Shown: piece by piece, positions 15,377 to 22,104 of the stretch
Position numbering within the stretch: the stretch's first letter is position 1
Layout: each line of letters starts with the position of its first letter
From: a virus
IMG/VR virus record: IMGVR_UViG_3300037421_000080
Location: 106,086 to 136,935 of that record
Length of the DNA: 30,850 bases
Reading direction: 5' to 3' (one strand)
Made by a program: the position numbers and the translations under genes
Notes under the pieces: model-generated
What the model saw: the letters and a program-made list of their open reading frames with translations, nothing else
Database searches by the model: none
What the model was told of the DNA's origin: nothing

Positions 15377-15867
15377 ACAATTTAGAACAATTCCGGGATA
15401 TTTTCGCACGCTTCCAGAACGTGAATTTGCTGGCACTGATAGAGGACATTAGGCGTAGGAACGTAGCTAGAGAGGCTTGGCATGATTCTCACCTTTTCGA
15501 TGAAGTGAAAGGCCAGAATCATGACCTTTGCCCTGTGGCACACGGGTTCCTATGCGGTCAGGATACGGAAGATGTAGAAGACGCTGAAACATTTTCCAAA
15601 TCCACCGCTCTTGCGGCGAAGATCATCGGTGTGGCCGGAGAGGCAGTATTCAACTTCGTGACTGAGTGGGATAAGAACCACAAGGGCTCCGAGGAGTATC
15701 TCCTCTATCTCCTCCAGTCCATCTGGGATGAGCGGCTGGTGGATGCCGTGGCGACTCAGGAAATGATACAGATACCGGAGGAGGAAATGCTCCAGCGGAG
15801 CTTGGAAGACATCCGGGCCGGTCGTCTGATTGACCACGAAGACGTTAAAGCGGAGATGCTGGCATGA
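15373..15867 (+). CDS. Hypothetical protein, paralogue of the gene at 27473
   Basis: A 164-residue protein starting with GTG 15373 (NNLEQFRDIFARFQ). The frame is open farther upstream but the GTGA coupling favours 15373. It clearly resembles the protein at 27473-27853: FxRFQNxNxxxLxEDxRR at the N-terminus, LCPxAH in the middle, and F-W-D-N/K and LxSIW-ER at the C-terminus. No known domain. Two copies of a gene in one phage suggest a useful, perhaps host-directed, function. Confidence 0.7.
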   Translation: MNNLEQFRDIFARFQNVNLLALIEDIRRRNVAREAWHDSHLFDEVKGQNHDLCPVAHGFLCGQDTEDVEDAETFSKSTALAAKIIGVAGEAVFNFVTEWDKNHKGSEEYLLYLLQSIWDERLVDAVATQEMIQIPEEEMLQRSLEDIRAGRLIDHEDVKAEMLA

Positions 15868-16025
15868 TGATGGAGATCATAACCCTAGCCCACGCCCTGG
15901 AGGCCAAGTGCAAGCAGCTAGAGGACGCCGAGCGACGGATTGATCTTGCTGTGGGCTTCCAGAGGGCGCTGGAGGCGGAGCGGGACGCCCTGCTGGAGAG
16001 GGTGAGGGAGCTGGAGGGGAAGTGA
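15864..16025 (+). CDS. Small coiled-coil protein
   Basis: A 53-residue protein; three ATG codons in a row (15864, 15867, 15870) can serve as start, the first overlapping the upstream TGA. From residue 8 onward it is one continuous heptad-like helix (LEAKCKQLEDAERRI, then LEAERDALLERVRELEG). Probably an oligomer. Stop shared with the next GTG. Confidence 0.6.
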   Translation: MMMEIITLAHALEAKCKQLEDAERRIDLAVGFQRALEAERDALLERVRELEGK

Positions 16026-16252
16026 AGAAAGTCTTCCGCTGCGACGACTGCTACGAGGCGGATCCCCCCATGTTCATGCTGAAGAACGACCTTTGGCTCC
16101 GGCTAACCGGCGGCGATCCCAGGAAGATCCTGTGCTTCGACTGCGCCGAGAAGAGGCTCGGCCGGAAGATTCGGTGGGATGACCTGAGGAACTGCATATT
16201 CAAGAAGGACATGGAGCTGGCCGTCAGAATCTGGAAGCAGAGTGAAGCATGA
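16022..16252 (+). CDS. Small zinc-finger-like protein
   Basis: A 76-residue protein with GTG start 16022 joined to the upstream TGA. CDDC at residues 7-10 and CFDC about 39-42 give a four-Cys zinc-ribbon pattern. The C-terminus is helical and basic. Likely nucleic-acid or protein binding; function unknown. Confidence 0.65.
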   Translation: MKKVFRCDDCYEADPPMFMLKNDLWLRLTGGDPRKILCFDCAEKRLGRKIRWDDLRNCIFKKDMELAVRIWKQSEA

Positions 16253-16347
16253 ACTCCTTCGGCGGCAACCTGCTCAAGTGGAGAGCCAAGCGGAAAATGA
16301 GCCGCCGGGAGCCCATATCTTTTTGCCATTTACCTATCGCTAGGTAG
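16249..16347 (+). CDS. Possible 32-residue basic ORF overlapping a promoter
   Basis: ATG 16249 overlaps the previous stop and opens 32 codons (NSFGGNLLKWRAKRKMSRRE) ending at TAG 16347. Its last codons contain the inverted repeat and -35 box of the promoter that follows. Very short; may be real through coupling. Confidence 0.45.
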   Translation: MNSFGGNLLKWRAKRKMSRREPISFCHLPIAR

Positions 16348-16357
16348 TCGGTATAAT
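16329..16357 (+). promoter_or_regulatory. Rightward promoter with 16-base inverted repeat
   Basis: TTTACC (16329-16334), a 17-base spacer, then a perfect TATAAT (16352-16357) preceded by CGG. The spacer region holds TACCTA-TCGC-TAGGTA (16331-16346), a perfect 6+6 inverted repeat covering part of the -35, an operator-like arrangement. Transcription would start near 16364, one base before ATG 16365, so the first gene would be translated leaderless or serve only as leader for the HNH gene at 16493. Confidence 0.65.
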
Positions 16358-16364
16358 TCTCCTG

Positions 16365-16559
16365 ATGGAAAAAGATCCCAATGCGGTAGCCCTCGGTCGT
16401 AAGGGAGGGAAAGCCCGTGCGACCAATCTTAGCCCGGAACGCCTCCGGGAAATTGCATTGTTAGGGGTCAAAGCAAAAAGGGAGAAGGCTAGATGTTACA
16501 GATCAATTACCAAGAGTACATCAAGAGCGACAGATGGAGAAGAAAGCGAGAAAAAGTAA
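16365..16559 (+). CDS. KGG-motif small protein
   Basis: A 64-residue protein starting MEKDPNAVALGRKGGKARATNLSPER. The GRKGGKARA segment is the KGG-type repeat seen in small stress and phage proteins, here once, followed by a LSPERLREIA helix. No SD precedes ATG 16365, and the promoter -10 ends only 8 bases upstream, so a leaderless transcript is suggested. The last third overlaps the HNH gene by 67 bases in another frame. Confidence 0.62.
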   Translation: MEKDPNAVALGRKGGKARATNLSPERLREIALLGVKAKREKARCYRSITKSTSRATDGEESEKK

Positions 16560-17113
16560 TCAAACGGGCTGGAGGAGTTTGCGAGGAATGCAGGAAGGGG
16601 CGGATTCGGCATGTCCATCATTTGACTTACAAGAGGCTAGGAAACGAGTGGCTGTCTGATCTATTGGGGTTGTGTTTTGGCTGCCATCAGGCTAAGCACC
16701 CCAACAGGAGGTTGAGCTTTGGTTGTAGGAGATCAGATATAAGAAAGGTAGAAAATCCGGAGGAGGTATTGGCTAGGGAAGAGAAAGAATTCCCGTTCAA
16801 TTTAGAGAAGATGAAAATCAAAGCGAAGCGAGAGCCTCTTCCCAACAAAGCCGACATTTACACGCCTCGTCTCCAGTTTCTTGTGAAAGTCTGTTCTCTT
16901 CTCCAGAAATGGTCTAAGAGAAAACCATTCTCTCTTCCTCTAAGGTTGGCCTCGAAAATAATTGGTGATTCTCCGGAAGGTTGCAAAGGGGGCTTTTACA
17001 TTCTCCAATCGCACGGTATCCTGGAGTTGGTAGAGCTAGGAAATAACTATGATGGAAAGGCGAGCACTTATTGGTATCGAGGAGAGGTAGAAGATGAGCA
17101 ACTTCCTCATTGA
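16493..17113 (+). CDS. HNH nuclease-like protein with C-terminal winged-helix-like region
   Basis: A 206-residue protein. Residues about 10-68 carry an HNH fold with paired Cys: GGVCEECRKGRIRHVHHLTY and LGLCFGCHQAKH. This is the McrA/HNH type, common near phage terminase genes, where it may assist packaging or act as a homing nuclease. The C-terminal half (LQFLVKVCSLLQKWSKRKPF, later GGFYILQSHGILELVELG) resembles a winged helix. GGGAGAAGG precedes ATG 16493. It is more AT-rich than its neighbours, hinting at separate origin. Confidence 0.8.
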   Translation: MLQINYQEYIKSDRWRRKREKVIKRAGGVCEECRKGRIRHVHHLTYKRLGNEWLSDLLGLCFGCHQAKHPNRRLSFGCRRSDIRKVENPEEVLAREEKEFPFNLEKMKIKAKREPLPNKADIYTPRLQFLVKVCSLLQKWSKRKPFSLPLRLASKIIGDSPEGCKGGFYILQSHGILELVELGNNYDGKASTYWYRGEVEDEQLPH

Positions 17114-17741
17114 TCCTCACCGGGAAGAAGCAGCGGTCGCTATCGCCCAGCGAGAAGATCTTATCCGGGCGGTTGAGGAGCTCCGCTACAATGAAGGTGC
17201 TCTCCAGGCTGCTGCCTGTGAGATGCTTAACGAACTCTGCCAGCTTCAGAAGGAAAATGAGCACCTTAAGAAATCTCTCTCTGCTGCTCTTTCCCGATCT
17301 CGCTTCTCAGTCCAGGATCCTCCCGAGAAAAAGAGAGGACTAGTGATGAGGTTTGGGAAGCACAAAGGCAAGTTGGTCAAGGACATCCCCGTTGAGTATG
17401 CCCGCTGGCTGCTCAGCGTAAAACGGGACGATATTCTCCGAGATGGTTGCTTTGAGAGGTCCTCCGATATGCACCTTGGACCAGCCCTGATGAAAGTGGT
17501 GCTGGGCAAGGGCATTGCCAGGCTAGATGACGGCATCCGGGAGCTAGTGGTGGAACACAAGAAGAAGTACCGGAGCTTCGACGACCAGAGTTTCCTGGCC
17601 TGGGTTGGATCGAACAAGATGAGGAAGCTCCGGATCCTCTGGCTGGGCATCGCCTTCTACAATAAGCAAAGACATAAAGAAAAAGCGATCAAGAAGCTTG
17701 CCGAGAAGAGTGAATCAGAGCAGCCATGCCAAGTCTCCTAG
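17094..17741 (+). CDS. DUF3820-like protein with N-terminal coiled coil
   Basis: A 215-residue protein. Residues 1-70 are helical and coiled-coil-like (LIRAVEELRYNEGAL, then LCQLQKENEHLKKSLSAAL). At residues about 85-107 lies MRFGKHKGKLVKDIPVEYAR with WLL, the DUF3820 signature (FGKxKG...IPxxYxxWLL), which in relatives is fused to exonucleases or stands alone. The C-terminus is basic and helical. It overlaps the HNH gene at its start and the terminase large gene at its end. Function unknown. Confidence 0.75.
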   Translation: MSNFLIDPHREEAAVAIAQREDLIRAVEELRYNEGALQAAACEMLNELCQLQKENEHLKKSLSAALSRSRFSVQDPPEKKRGLVMRFGKHKGKLVKDIPVEYARWLLSVKRDDILRDGCFERSSDMHLGPALMKVVLGKGIARLDDGIRELVVEHKKKYRSFDDQSFLAWVGSNKMRKLRILWLGIAFYNKQRHKEKAIKKLAEKSESEQPCQVS

Positions 17742-19954
17742 AATTCCCCCCAGAAGCCATCGACCAAGACGAGCTTGCCAAGGATGTCTGCCGGGCATCC
17801 TTCCGGGATTTCGTCAAGATGTTCTGGCATGCCATTCCGGGAGCCGGGAAGCTGATCTGGGGATGGCACATAGACATCTTCTGCCAGGAATTGCAGATAG
17901 TTGCAGAGAGGGTGTTCGCTGGTATTCCCGCCGAGTACGATCTGGTTTGCAACGTTAGCCCAGGTACAAGCAAAAGTTCAGTATTCAGTATTCTGTTCCA
18001 GCCTTGGACATGGACGAGAATGCCTCATGCCCGCCACATCAACGCATCCCACACAGAGTCTCTCGTTCTTGATCTTGCCAATAAATCTCGTGCTGTAATC
18101 AATAGCGATCTGTACCAGACACTATTTCCTGAGATTGAACTCCGTTACGACCAGGACACTAAAGGGTACTTTGCCAATACATTGGGAGGCTGTCGCTACG
18201 CTTGTACAGTCGGGGGGAAGAGTCCTATGGGGATGCATGCCCATTTTTTGAATGGGGACGATCTCCTCGATCCGCAGAAGGTTTTGTCAGAAGTTGAGCG
18301 TCAAACGGCAAAGGAGTTTGTCGAGAATGGGTTACCTACTCGCATGACTGACAAACGGGTCTCGGTTATTTCAATCGTCTCTCAGAGATTGGGCAAGGGA
18401 GACCAGACGGATGTGATGATCGAGGTAGGAAATAGGGAAGGAGCAAGGCATGTCAGGCATCTGTGCATGCCCTGCGACGATTCCTGGCCCATCTATCCGA
18501 CAGACGAGGAGTTTACGATCTATCGGGAAGGCAACCGAATAGAGAAGAAAACTCTTCCCGAGATGTATGAGGAAGGAGAAGGATTGATGGATCCGATCCG
18601 CCTTCCTGCCGATGTGTTGAAGGCGTATCGAGCTAGAGGGGAATACTATTATGCTGGCCAGTTCGGTCAATCTCCACGCCTTCGGGGCGGTGGGATGTTC
18701 AAGGAAGGCTACTTTCTCAATAAAGTTCGGTCAGCTCCTTTCAATTCAGAACGAGTCAGATTTTGGGATAGAGCTGCAACTTCTGATGGGGGCTGCGCAA
18801 CGGCAGGGGTGCTAATCGGGAAGCACGACGATCGGTATTATGTTGAGGATGTAGTATGGGGTCAGTGGGAACCGAATGAACGGAACAATCAAATTGTAGC
18901 GACGGCCCATAGGGATCGTATTCGCTACGGAAGACACGAGCCTACTCATGTTATTGAAGCAGAGCGAGGATCGACTGGTCTAGAATCCTACCAGAGGATT
19001 GCCGGTCGTCTTGCTGGATTCAAAGTGAAGGAAGATATGCCTTCTGGCAGTAAGGATGTAAGAGCAGAGCCCTTTGCAGACCAGTGCGCTGCGGGAAATG
19101 TATTTATTGTGGATAATGGAGAACACGCCGGCCTAGGAAAAGCAACATGGGATGTGAATGCTTATATCCGGGAATTGGTTGATTTTCGCCCGCTTCCGGG
19201 GAAGAGGATTGGTGGCAGGTGCGATAGGGTTGATGCTAGCAGTGGCAGTTTCAACCTCCTCTCCGGCCGCAAGAAGGCAGGCTCCCTCTACATCCTCGGC
19301 ACTGGTGTCAAGAAGGGCATGCTCAAGATCGTGGTGGTCTCCAGGGAAGAGCTGACTGACCTGGTGATAACGGACCATTTCTGCCTGTTGGTTTTATTTG
19401 AGGATCCGCCTTATGAAAAGCAAGAACCGGCATTCGGTGACACATCTGGAAAGAAAACCAAGACAGCCCTCAAAGAAGAGAAAAACGGAGTTGCTGTGGG
19501 GGCCATCGCCAATGGTCAAAATCCACCGGATGCTACGGGAATGGGAGCTGATGGACGAGTTCCTCAGAAGTATGGTCTCTCAAAATTATTAGACACCCTC
19601 ACCCTGACCTTCGCTGACCTGGACCCCAAGGACTTGCAGGACGTGTGGCACGATCCTGTAGAGCCGTGGGGTAAGCTGCCCTCCGAATTGATTATGACCC
19701 TGGACCACGGTAAGAAGCTCTGGGGTTGCCTGACCAAGAAACGAATGCCGCCCGCTGAGATCTGGGTTCTGTGCGACGAGGGCGGGGAGGATGGGAGGGC
19801 ACTAAGTGCAGCGATGGCGATGTGTGAATTGTTAAGATTGCCAAGACAGCAGACGATCCACGTGGTTAGCTCTCCAGAGATGAGCCATGACGGGGAGCCG
19901 GGGAATCAGCACGTGTTCAATCAGGTCAAGGCATCCAGGGGGCTGGTGATGTGA
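17726..19954 (+). CDS. Terminase large subunit with C-terminal phosphatase-like domain
   Basis: Packaging motor and nuclease. Residues 1-515 form a normal large terminase: Walker A VSPGTSKS (77-84, Lys83), Walker B region FLNGDDLLDP (174-183), and RNase H-fold nuclease residues FWDRA (Asp348), IEAERG (Glu411/Glu413) and RCDRVDASSG (Asp500/Asp503). Where relatives end, the frame continues for about 210 more residues (533-742) without a stop. That extension reads like the tyrosine-phosphatase-like fold: KIVVVSREEL, LVLFEDPP, DTLTLTFADLD, then WVLCDEGGEDGRALSAAMAM in place of HCxAGxSRS. The loop is CX7R, not CX5R, so activity is doubtful. Whether fusion or read-through, the domain is always made with this terminase. 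Confidence 0.9.
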   Translation: MPSLLEFPPEAIDQDELAKDVCRASFRDFVKMFWHAIPGAGKLIWGWHIDIFCQELQIVAERVFAGIPAEYDLVCNVSPGTSKSSVFSILFQPWTWTRMPHARHINASHTESLVLDLANKSRAVINSDLYQTLFPEIELRYDQDTKGYFANTLGGCRYACTVGGKSPMGMHAHFLNGDDLLDPQKVLSEVERQTAKEFVENGLPTRMTDKRVSVISIVSQRLGKGDQTDVMIEVGNREGARHVRHLCMPCDDSWPIYPTDEEFTIYREGNRIEKKTLPEMYEEGEGLMDPIRLPADVLKAYRARGEYYYAGQFGQSPRLRGGGMFKEGYFLNKVRSAPFNSERVRFWDRAATSDGGCATAGVLIGKHDDRYYVEDVVWGQWEPNERNNQIVATAHRDRIRYGRHEPTHVIEAERGSTGLESYQRIAGRLAGFKVKEDMPSGSKDVRAEPFADQCAAGNVFIVDNGEHAGLGKATWDVNAYIRELVDFRPLPGKRIGGRCDRVDASSGSFNLLSGRKKAGSLYILGTGVKKGMLKIVVVSREELTDLVITDHFCLLVLFEDPPYEKQEPAFGDTSGKKTKTALKEEKNGVAVGAIANGQNPPDATGMGADGRVPQKYGLSKLLDTLTLTFADLDPKDLQDVWHDPVEPWGKLPSELIMTLDHGKKLWGCLTKKRMPPAEIWVLCDEGGEDGRALSAAMAMCELLRLPRQQTIHVVSSPEMSHDGEPGNQHVFNQVKASRGLVM

Positions 19955-19993
19955 AGCGATAACATGATATAGATTCAACAAAGGAAAGCAACG

Positions 19994-20998
19994 ATGAAAA
20001 CGCACTCACTAGATGAGATCGAGAGGCTGCTGGACAAGGCCCTTATGCCCCAAGATCTCTTCGATGTGATCCCCCTCAACGAGCTTCTGTTCTCAACCCA
20101 TCCAGACCGGAACCCCGGTGACAGCAGGGCGGAGATCCTGTTCAAGAGGATTAGTGAGTTCGCCTTGGCCAAAGACAAGCCAGCCCCAACGATCAAGTCC
20201 CCCAAAAAGAGAACCTACTCCCTTGTCAAGATGATCGAGGCTGGAGATGTAGCGGATATCTACCGGGCCACAGCGGGATCGAAAGACTACATTGTGAAGA
20301 TCTCCCGCGTGCCCGATACCCATTCCATGCTGGAGAACGAGAGGAAGGCTCTCACTGCCCTAATAACCGACGCGGGCGACCTGACATACCACAAGTACCT
20401 GCCCGTGCTGGTAGAATCCTTCCCTGTCAAGCAGAGAAACATCCAGCAGCGAGTCAACGTGTTCACCTGGCAGGAGGGCTTCCACACTGCCGCCAAGATT
20501 CACCAGCAGCACGAGGCTCTGGGAGGCAGGCACCTGGCCTGGATCTTCAAGCGCCTGCTGACTGCTTTGGGCTTCGTACACAAGCGAGGCTGGGTTCATG
20601 GAGCGGTTCTACCGGAGCACTGCCTGATCCAGGTGGAGAATCATGGATTGCAGCTAGTTGGCTGGGGGCAGTCTGTTGAAGTGAACCACAGGATCCACCG
20701 GATCTCTAGTCGATACAAGGAATGGTATCCGTCGGAAGTTCTGGAGAAGAAGCTGGTAGGCTCCGAGACGGATATCTACATGGCTGCCAAGCTGATGATC
20801 TATTTGGCAGGAGGGGATCCTGTGAAGGAGATCTTCCCCGACATCACCCCAGAGCCGATCAAGCGATTCATCCGCTCCTGTCTGCTGCCCGGAAGGCTGA
20901 TGCGTCCTGGTGATGCCTGGCTGCTCTTTGAGGAGCTAGATAATTTACTGAAGGCGATCTATGGTCCACCCAGGTTCATCAAGTTGGTGATGGCCTAA
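19994..20998 (+). CDS. J-domain/pseudokinase fusion protein
   Basis: A 334-residue protein with two parts. Residues about 1-60 end in THPDRNPGDSRAEILFKRIS, carrying the HPD motif (36-38) and third helix of a J domain, though the first helices are degenerate. Residues about 75-320 follow the protein kinase fold: IYRATAGSKDYIVKISR with the ATP-lysine-like Lys102, the ERKAL helix, then WVHGAVLPEHCLI where HRDLKPxN is expected, LVGWGQS in place of DFG, and WYPSEVL with DIYMAAKLMIYLAGG (APE and F-helix). The HRD Asp is Ala204, its Lys is Leu206, its Asn is His209 and the DFG Asp is Gly223, so catalysis is very unlikely. AAGGAAAG precedes ATG 19994. It sits directly between the terminase and vWA genes. 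Confidence 0.82.
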   Translation: MKTHSLDEIERLLDKALMPQDLFDVIPLNELLFSTHPDRNPGDSRAEILFKRISEFALAKDKPAPTIKSPKKRTYSLVKMIEAGDVADIYRATAGSKDYIVKISRVPDTHSMLENERKALTALITDAGDLTYHKYLPVLVESFPVKQRNIQQRVNVFTWQEGFHTAAKIHQQHEALGGRHLAWIFKRLLTALGFVHKRGWVHGAVLPEHCLIQVENHGLQLVGWGQSVEVNHRIHRISSRYKEWYPSEVLEKKLVGSETDIYMAAKLMIYLAGGDPVKEIFPDITPEPIKRFIRSCLLPGRLMRPGDAWLLFEELDNLLKAIYGPPRFIKLVMA

Positions 20999-21021
20999 CT
21001 TTTTCCAAGGAGTTTGCACTT

Positions 21022-22026
21022 ATGGGAAGCACACGCTGGTCTGACGACCACTACGACGACCGAGTCAAGCTGAGAGCTGCCACAGGCGTAGCTGCTTTCG
21101 GCTATCATGACGATGTGAAGACGGGGAAGACAGCGAACAAGGTCCACGACAAGCTGGACGCCAAGCGCCTGAGCTCTCTCGGCGCCAAGCTACGGGATTC
21201 GCGGGATAGTGACGCCCACCCAGAGTCCCACGGCGTTGCGATTGTGTTCGACGTGACGGGTTCGATGGGTGAGGTTCCGAGGATTCTCCAGAAGAACCTG
21301 CCCAAGCTGATGGGGCTGCTGATGCGTAAGGGCTATCTGGAGCACCCCTCCATCATGATCTCCGCTGTGGGCGATGCGACCTGCGACCATATCCCGCTCC
21401 AGATCGGCAACTTCGAGGCAGGTATCGAGATCGAGAATGATCTCACCAACATCGTGCTGGAGGGCGGAGGAGGCGGTCACATCACCGAGAGCTATGAGCT
21501 GGCGATGTACTATCTCGCCAAGTACACGGCAATGGACAACTTCGAGAAGCGGAACAAGAAGGGCTATCTCTTCATCATTGGAGATGAGACGCCCTATCCT
21601 GAGGTGGATCGAAGGCAGGTAAAGGACCTGATTGGGGATGACCTCCAGGAAAACATTCCAACAGCGGACATTGTGGAGGAGCTGACTCGAACCTACGATG
21701 TCTACTATGTCCTGCCGCACATGACCAGCAATTACAAGGACCACCGGGTCACGGACTGCTGGAAGAAGTATTTTGGCCAGCGAATCCTGCATCTGGAGGA
21801 TCCGAATACGGTCTGTGAACTGATCGCCTCCGCCGTAGGAGTAGCCGAGGGCAAGGTGGATGTGGATGGAGTAGCCAAGGACTTGATCGACTTCGGTGTT
21901 TCCAAGTCCACTGCCTCTGCCGTTGGCAAGGCTCTGGTCCCTGTATCCGCTGGAGCATTGAAGGTGAAGGGAGCTGAAGTGGATGTTCCCTCCTCCGGAG
22001 CTGGGTCGGGTGTTGCGACGCTGTAG
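21022..22026 (+). CDS. von Willebrand factor A domain protein
   Basis: A 334-residue protein. The vWA domain spans about residues 70-270: VAIVFDVTGSMGEVP holds the MIDAS metal motif DxTGS (Asp77, Thr79, Ser81), followed by SAVGDATCDH, GGGGHITESYELAM (about 148-161) and LFIIGDETPYPEV. vWA domains bind partner proteins through the metal site. The tail is Ala/Gly/Val-rich and ends SSGAGSGVATL, probably flexible. AAGGAG is 11 bases upstream. Next to a pseudokinase it recalls kinase-vWA pairs of the TerY type, but that link is inference. Confidence 0.88.
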   Translation: MGSTRWSDDHYDDRVKLRAATGVAAFGYHDDVKTGKTANKVHDKLDAKRLSSLGAKLRDSRDSDAHPESHGVAIVFDVTGSMGEVPRILQKNLPKLMGLLMRKGYLEHPSIMISAVGDATCDHIPLQIGNFEAGIEIENDLTNIVLEGGGGGHITESYELAMYYLAKYTAMDNFEKRNKKGYLFIIGDETPYPEVDRRQVKDLIGDDLQENIPTADIVEELTRTYDVYYVLPHMTSNYKDHRVTDCWKKYFGQRILHLEDPNTVCELIASAVGVAEGKVDVDGVAKDLIDFGVSKSTASAVGKALVPVSAGALKVKGAEVDVPSSGAGSGVATL

Positions 22027-22038
22027 GTTGGTAGGGGC

Positions 22039-22075
22039 GGGGTCCTGGCTGGAGTTTGGAGTTGGCCAGGATCCC
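22039..22075 (+). other. Stable RNA hairpin between vWA and purA-like genes
   Basis: GGGG-TCCTGGC (22039-22049) pairs with GCCAGGA-TCCC (22065-22075), an 11-pair stem with one G-U and a 15-base loop. No T-tract follows, so it is not a standard terminator; it may stop RNA decay or limit translation of the next gene, which has no SD. Confidence 0.6.
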
Positions 22076-22104
22076 GCTCTCTCCATCAACAATGGGATTC
22101 AACA

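Noticed and set aside
22039-22075. Intrinsic terminator after the vWA gene
   Set aside because: The stem is strong but is followed by CGCTCTCTCC, not a T tract, so it is listed only as a hairpin.
21190-22092. 300-codon minus-strand frame opposite the vWA gene
   Set aside because: The vWA MIDAS motif is on the + strand; the reverse frame is a codon-bias shadow.
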